NCBI GenBank assembly: GCA_000375685.1
Contig: AQVQ01000008.1
Span: forward strand, 1 to 31,061
Direction: 5' to 3'
DNA: 31,061 nucleotides
Source: a crenarchaeote SCGC AAA261-N23
GTDB taxonomy: Archaea; Thermoproteota; Thermoprotei; Gearchaeales; Gearchaeaceae
Positions 27,551 to 31,061 of the stretch are shown in pieces. The first letter of the stretch is position 1, and every line of letters starts with the position of its first letter. Below the pieces are notes generated by a model. The model was given only the letters and a program-made list of their open reading frames with translations, made no database searches and was not told where the DNA came from. The translations under genes and the position numbers were made by a program.

Positions 27551-28810
27551 TTATTTTAATTTCTCAACAATTAAAGTCAAGCCTTCAATTTTAACTACAC
27601 GAACTTTTTCATTTTTCTCTATTTTTGAATTATCCACACTTCTTGCTCTCCAGATTATTCCTTCAATTCTAACTTCTCCCTCAGGTTCTAACGTTGAATA
27701 AACGATTCCTATCTTACCTATCAATGCTTCAGGTCCTGCTTGAGGCTTTTTCTTCATAGTCATTCTAATATAATTTAAATAAAAGGCAACTATCACACCT
27801 AACCCTATTATTATTCCGAATACAACATACGTTGTAAAGTTAATTGGACTTGGAGAATAACCAACACCATAAACAAGCAATAGAGTCGCAAATGCGCTAA
27901 GAACAGCTCCTGCAAGAAGTAGTATTCCATGACCTGTTTTAAGTTCAAGGATTATCAGTGCTGCAGCTATTACGAAAAATATAATAGCAAGAATGTTGGC
28001 ACCTATTAGCTGTGAACCAAAGAGACCAATGCTTATTAATATGATCCCAACGACGGTTAAGAGTATTGTTGGATGATAAAGATCAAGCAAAATTGCCAAA
28101 AGACCTATTGTTATGAATAATCCTTGAATCACAGAGTTGCTTATTGTGCTTAAAAATAGATCATAATAGCTTGGATCAAGAGTGACATAATTAGCATTTG
28201 TCATGTTTATTAAGCTTAAAAACTGTTGGAAACTATCTGCAATGCCTTCTATCACATGTAGCTTATAAGCTTGTTCTGCTGTATATGCTGTGTTATTTAA
28301 AACCATAGGAATTACTGCTGTAACATTCCTACCATTTTTTGAAGCCAGACTTTCCATTAAAGCTAACATTGCATTTTCTACATGCTGTTGCTCAGATTGT
28401 GTTCCACCTACTACTATAGGAGTTGATGGACCTATGAATGTTCCTCTGGCCATGTATATCCCTTGTGTCGCCATTGCTATGTAGCTTCCAGCTGATGCAG
28501 CCATTCCTCCAGGTGGGACATAAGTATAAATTTTGATTCCTTTACTTTCATAGCTTTGAATATTGTTAACGATGTTTAGCATTGAGCTTAGAAGACCACC
28601 TGGAGTGTTCATTTGAATTACAACTACATTGTAGCCATTTGCCTGTGCATAGGCTAAGCCATCTGAAATAAATTTATCAGAGCCTGGATCGATTTGCATG
28701 TTTAAATTCAAAACAAGAATTGAATTAGTTTGCTGTGCATGAGCAAAGCTACTTAAAAGAAATGGCATTAAAGTTAAAAGTAAAACTAAAAGGATTAATC
28801 TTCTTACCAC
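27551..28810 (-). CDS. NfeD-type membrane serine protease (ClpP-class)
   Basis: A 419-residue NfeD protein. It has a signal or anchor segment (5-25), a ClpP/SppA-like domain with MNTPGG (67-72), the nucleophile region GGMAASAGSY (101-110, Ser106) and IGPSTPI, four to five membrane helices (about 230-345), and a C-terminal OB-fold NfeD domain (about 355-419). Family members cleave the C-terminus of stomatin, and a stomatin gene lies downstream on the same strand. There is no lysine between Ser106 and Lys158, so the Lys of the Ser-Lys dyad is not where the Pyrococcus enzyme has it (41 residues after Ser). The protease may be altered or inactive. The start is GTG. Confidence 0.9.
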   Translation of the reverse strand: MVRRLILLVLLLTLMPFLLSSFAHAQQTNSILVLNLNMQIDPGSDKFISDGLAYAQANGYNVVVIQMNTPGGLLSSMLNIVNNIQSYESKGIKIYTYVPPGGMAASAGSYIAMATQGIYMARGTFIGPSTPIVVGGTQSEQQHVENAMLALMESLASKNGRNVTAVIPMVLNNTAYTAEQAYKLHVIEGIADSFQQFLSLINMTNANYVTLDPSYYDLFLSTISNSVIQGLFITIGLLAILLDLYHPTILLTVVGIILISIGLFGSQLIGANILAIIFFVIAAALIILELKTGHGILLLAGAVLSAFATLLLVYGVGYSPSPINFTTYVVFGIIIGLGVIVAFYLNYIRMTMKKKPQAGPEALIGKIGIVYSTLEPEGEVRIEGIIWRARSVDNSKIEKNEKVRVVKIEGLTLIVEKLK

Positions 28811-28850
28811 TAATTAAATAATAAATTCGAAGCTATTAAAATTCAAGGGT

Positions 28851-29147
28851 TTACTTTAATACCGTTATTCTTCCAGATTTTCCTACGTTTAAATTGAGTT
28901 CTCCTCTAAATTCTCTTACAAACGCTCCTTCAATCTTAATCCTATCTCCTTCTTTAATTTTATTTATTTGATCCCTCCAAAGAGTTAGATTTATTCTTCC
29001 AGTATCGTCCTCTACAATCGCGGTAGCAACTTTAGATTCTCCATATTTTGTATTTACTGTTCTTACATCTCCTATAGAGACTACTTTTAGCACTAATGTT
29101 ATGTTCTCCATCCCTTTTTTTACATCCTTTACTTTTATTTCAACCAT
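28851..29147 (-). CDS. OB-fold single-stranded DNA-binding protein (SSB/RPA-like)
   Basis: A 98-residue single OB fold closely resembling the DNA-binding domain of Sulfolobus SSB: GMENITLVLKVVSIGDVRTV (12-31), TAIVEDDTGRINLTLW (42-57, aromatic DNA-contact Trp57) and GDRIKIEGAFVREFRGELNL (71-90). It stops right after the fold and lacks the flexible Gly/Arg-rich and acidic tail of the 148-residue Sulfolobus protein, so it may be a second, tail-less OB protein rather than the main SSB. It lies 40 bases before NfeD on the same strand and 30 bases after the cystathionine synthase-family gene. Part of it (29039-29133) recurs inverted at the right edge of the window. Confidence 0.88.
   Translation of the reverse strand: MVEIKVKDVKKGMENITLVLKVVSIGDVRTVNTKYGESKVATAIVEDDTGRINLTLWRDQINKIKEGDRIKIEGAFVREFRGELNLNVGKSGRITVLK
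29039..29133 (-). repeat. Inverted repeat, left arm (inside SSB gene)
   Basis: These 95 bases recur, perfectly and in reverse complement, at 30967-31061. The left arm is the native SSB coding sequence (its codons 5 to about 36). The match begins abruptly at 29133 after three-base AGT microhomology. Confidence 0.97.
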
Positions 29148-29177
29148 TAATTTGTGAAAACATAATCTTTTCAGTAT

Positions 29178-30353
29178 TTAAACTTTATCCAATGCTTGGG
29201 AAAAGTCATTTTCCAAATCTTCATAATCTTCAATTCCTACAGATACTCTAACCAATCCTTCACTTATTCCCATTTTATTCATCTCTTCTTTAGATAGCTG
29301 TCTATGACTTGTTTCAATAGGTAAAGTTACAAGAGTTTCAACGCCACCCAAGCTAGGTGCAACAATACAGATCTTAAGGTTTCTCAAAAACTTTCTTGCT
29401 GATTCTATTCCTCCTTTTATTTCAAAGGATAACATTCCTCCAAATCCTTTAAGGACTTTCTTAGCAACCTTATGGTATTCATTTTCTTCTAAACCAGGAT
29501 AGAAAACTCTTGAGACCTTTCTATGATCCCTCAAGAATTTAGCAAGTTTAAATGCATTATCTTGATGCCTTTCCATCCTCAATCCTAAAGTTTTTACACC
29601 TCTTAAAGTAAGGTAAGCTGAAAAAGGATCAGGAACTCCTCCCATATTATTTCTGTTTTCAACTAAGCCATCATAGATTTCCTTATCATTCGTTGAAGAA
29701 ATTCCTATGATTACATCACTATGTCCAGAAATGTATTTTGTACCGCTATGAACTGAAATGGTAGCTCCAAAATCTAAAGGCCTTTGATTATAGGGAGATG
29801 CAAATGTAGCATCGACTATTAATTTAGCACCAATTTCCTTCGAAAACTTTGAAATTTCATAGACATCTGTAACCTGCAAAGTTGGATTCGTTATAGATTC
29901 TATGTAAATCAATTTGTATTTCTTATTCGGTATTTTCAAATTGTTAATTTCATCTACACTTACAAAATCAACCTCTATCCCAAAGTTATTCTTCAATTTA
30001 ATGAAAAATTCGTAAGTCTGTCCATAAAGCTGATTAATTGCAAGCATTGAATCTCCTTTCTTTAAAATGCTTAGAATTGATGAAACAATTGAAGCCATTC
30101 CAGATGAGAAGGAAAGAGAAAACTTTGAATTTTCAAGAGAAGAAATCTTACTTTCTAAGGAGGAAAAAGTAGGATTTCCGAGTCTAGTATAGAGATAGGG
30201 CTTATTCCTAGTAGGATCTATGTATGCAAACTCTTCCTCATTTGGATACAAGAATGTTGCGTTTTGAAATATTGGTGTTACAACGTTTCCAAACCTTTTG
30301 TCTATAAGTTCTCCTGAATGTACAGCTCTTGTATTAAATCCTAAATTATCCAT
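29178..30353 (-). CDS. Cystathionine gamma-synthase/lyase-family PLP enzyme
   Basis: A 391-residue PLP enzyme of the Cys/Met metabolism family (trans-sulfuration). Landmarks: the N-terminal FNTRAVHSGE (6-15), YTRLGNPT (55-62, Tyr55 and Arg57 contact the cofactor phosphate of the neighbour subunit), SSGMAS (83-88), Tyr110, Asp181 in LIVDATFASP, and the Schiff-base lysine Lys206 in SVHSGTKYISGH. Gamma-synthase, gamma-lyase, methionine gamma-lyase and O-acetylhomoserine sulfhydrylase cannot be separated by eye. The start is an ATG. It lies inside the 1.8-kb segment flanked by the inverted repeat. Confidence 0.92.
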   Translation of the reverse strand: MDNLGFNTRAVHSGELIDKRFGNVVTPIFQNATFLYPNEEEFAYIDPTRNKPYLYTRLGNPTFSSLESKISSLENSKFSLSFSSGMASIVSSILSILKKGDSMLAINQLYGQTYEFFIKLKNNFGIEVDFVSVDEINNLKIPNKKYKLIYIESITNPTLQVTDVYEISKFSKEIGAKLIVDATFASPYNQRPLDFGATISVHSGTKYISGHSDVIIGISSTNDKEIYDGLVENRNNMGGVPDPFSAYLTLRGVKTLGLRMERHQDNAFKLAKFLRDHRKVSRVFYPGLEENEYHKVAKKVLKGFGGMLSFEIKGGIESARKFLRNLKICIVAPSLGGVETLVTLPIETSHRQLSKEEMNKMGISEGLVRVSVGIEDYEDLENDFSQALDKV

Positions 30354-30383
30354 ATATAAGAAAAATCAAAATAAGATTTAATT

Positions 30384-31004
30384 CTAAGCTTTAACAAGAA
30401 GATACAATTTTTTAATAAATTCAAATTTTTTAATCTCATTTAGATAAAAAAGGGAAATCCAAGAACCAAGTAACCATCCTGAGATAACATCTATCGGCCA
30501 ATGAACTCCTACATAAATTCTTGCATAGCTTACTATTATAGCTTCCATCAGCATAATAATTGAAAGAAATTTTATGTTTCCCTTTAGCAAGGTTACAGAG
30601 CCCGTTGAAACTATTAAAGCATGACCTGAAGGATAGCTAAAGTCGTTTTTTTCACTTATAAGCAAGTTCGAATGTATGTAATCGAACGGTCTATACTGAG
30701 CTAGTAAGAACTTGAAAATTTCTCCCAAAATAATTGCTATTATAAAAGTTGCTACTAAATCTAAAGAAAATTTTCTTGTTTTGCTGAAAATAAACAGAAT
30801 TAAGACCAAAGGAATCCAAACATATTCCCTTCCGTAGATTGCAAAGAACACAAATAAAGGATTAAGAAAATAGTTCTGATTGTAGTTTATCAATTGGAAT
30901 AAAAATACATTGTAAGGGAAATTTATTTCTCCTAAGATTTTAACAAAAACAGATATGATTATAAATAGTAAAGGATGTAAAAAAAGGGATGGAGAACATA
31001 ACAT
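30384..31004 (-). CDS. PAP2-family membrane phosphatase (N-terminus uncertain)
   Basis: A PAP2/undecaprenyl-diphosphatase-like membrane enzyme that would dephosphorylate lipid (di)phosphates. All three motifs are present: KX6RP as KFLLAQYRP (98-106), PSGH at 125-128, and RX5HX3D as RIYVGVHWPID (162-172). About five or six membrane helices surround them. The first 12 residues of the open frame (MLCSPSLFLHPL) come from the antisense of the SSB gene in the inverted copy at the window edge, so this is not a trustworthy start. The family sequence resumes at about ILGEINFPYN (23-32); the native N-terminus is lost or lies beyond the junction. Confidence 0.85.
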   Translation of the reverse strand: MLCSPSLFLHPLLFIIISVFVKILGEINFPYNVFLFQLINYNQNYFLNPLFVFFAIYGREYVWIPLVLILFIFSKTRKFSLDLVATFIIAIILGEIFKFLLAQYRPFDYIHSNLLISEKNDFSYPSGHALIVSTGSVTLLKGNIKFLSIIMLMEAIIVSYARIYVGVHWPIDVISGWLLGSWISLFYLNEIKKFEFIKKLYLLVKA

Positions 31005-31061
31005 TAGTGCTAAAAGTAGTCTCTATAGGAGATGTAAGAACAGTAAATACAAAATATGGAG
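30967..31061 (+). repeat. Inverted repeat, right arm (window edge)
   Basis: Exact reverse-complement copy of 29039-29133, running to the last base of the window and so possibly continuing. The 1,833 bases between the arms hold the PLP enzyme and the PAP2 gene. The copy truncates or replaces the 5' end of the PAP2 gene. Confidence 0.97.

Overview
The window looks like a thermoacidophilic crenarchaeon (Thermoproteota), most likely Sulfolobales or a relative such as Acidilobales. Evidence: AT-rich DNA, mostly leaderless genes with a TATA-like box about 25-30 bases before the start codon, no bacterial-type ribosome sites, and archaeal gene families: a TIP49/RuvB-like ATPase, DUF763, TrmY, XPD with four iron-sulfur cysteines, a Sulfolobus-type SSB OB fold, a C/D box sRNA, and a glycogen cluster arranged much as in Sulfolobus. 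I see no rRNA, tRNA or CRISPR array.

Layout. Positions 1-4541 hold small membrane proteins, a DUF488 protein, the TIP49-like ATPase, DUF763 and a Nudix hydrolase. Positions 4603-8766 form a forward run: acyl-CoA dehydrogenase, 3-hydroxyacyl-CoA dehydrogenase, tyrosine phosphatase, a CoA-type Nudix hydrolase, then an aquaporin. Two small reverse genes (pterin carbinolamine dehydratase, YjbQ) follow, then a C/D box sRNA (about 9568-9631) and a GT4 glycosyltransferase. Positions 10993-13058 are decayed: a major facilitator gene with two frameshifts and an 18-base G tract, split by a TnpB (IS200/IS605) remnant, followed by a TnpB-derived MITE.

Positions 13157-19197 are the glycogen cluster: a GH15 glucoamylase broken by a 74-bp tandem duplication, convergent with an overlapping operon of debranching enzyme, glycosyltransferase and GH57 amylase. 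A second copy of the MITE (19232-19593) closes the cluster and supplies the stop codon of a large SF2 helicase. That helicase is divergent from a PqqD-like/TrmY/XPD run. The right side carries an alpha/beta hydrolase, stomatin, NfeD, an OB-fold SSB, a cystathionine gamma-synthase-family enzyme and a PAP2 phosphatase.

The main non-gene signals are: three related TnpB-derived sequences whose terminal region keeps the same hairpin with changed stem bases (an omega-RNA-like structure); the MITE pair bracketing the glycogen cluster; a convincing C/D sRNA; the 74-bp frameshifting duplication; and an exact inverted copy of part of the SSB gene at the right edge. The last two, with the G tract and frameshifts, may be assembly or amplification artefacts of a single-cell or metagenomic contig and should be checked against reads before being interpreted biologically.
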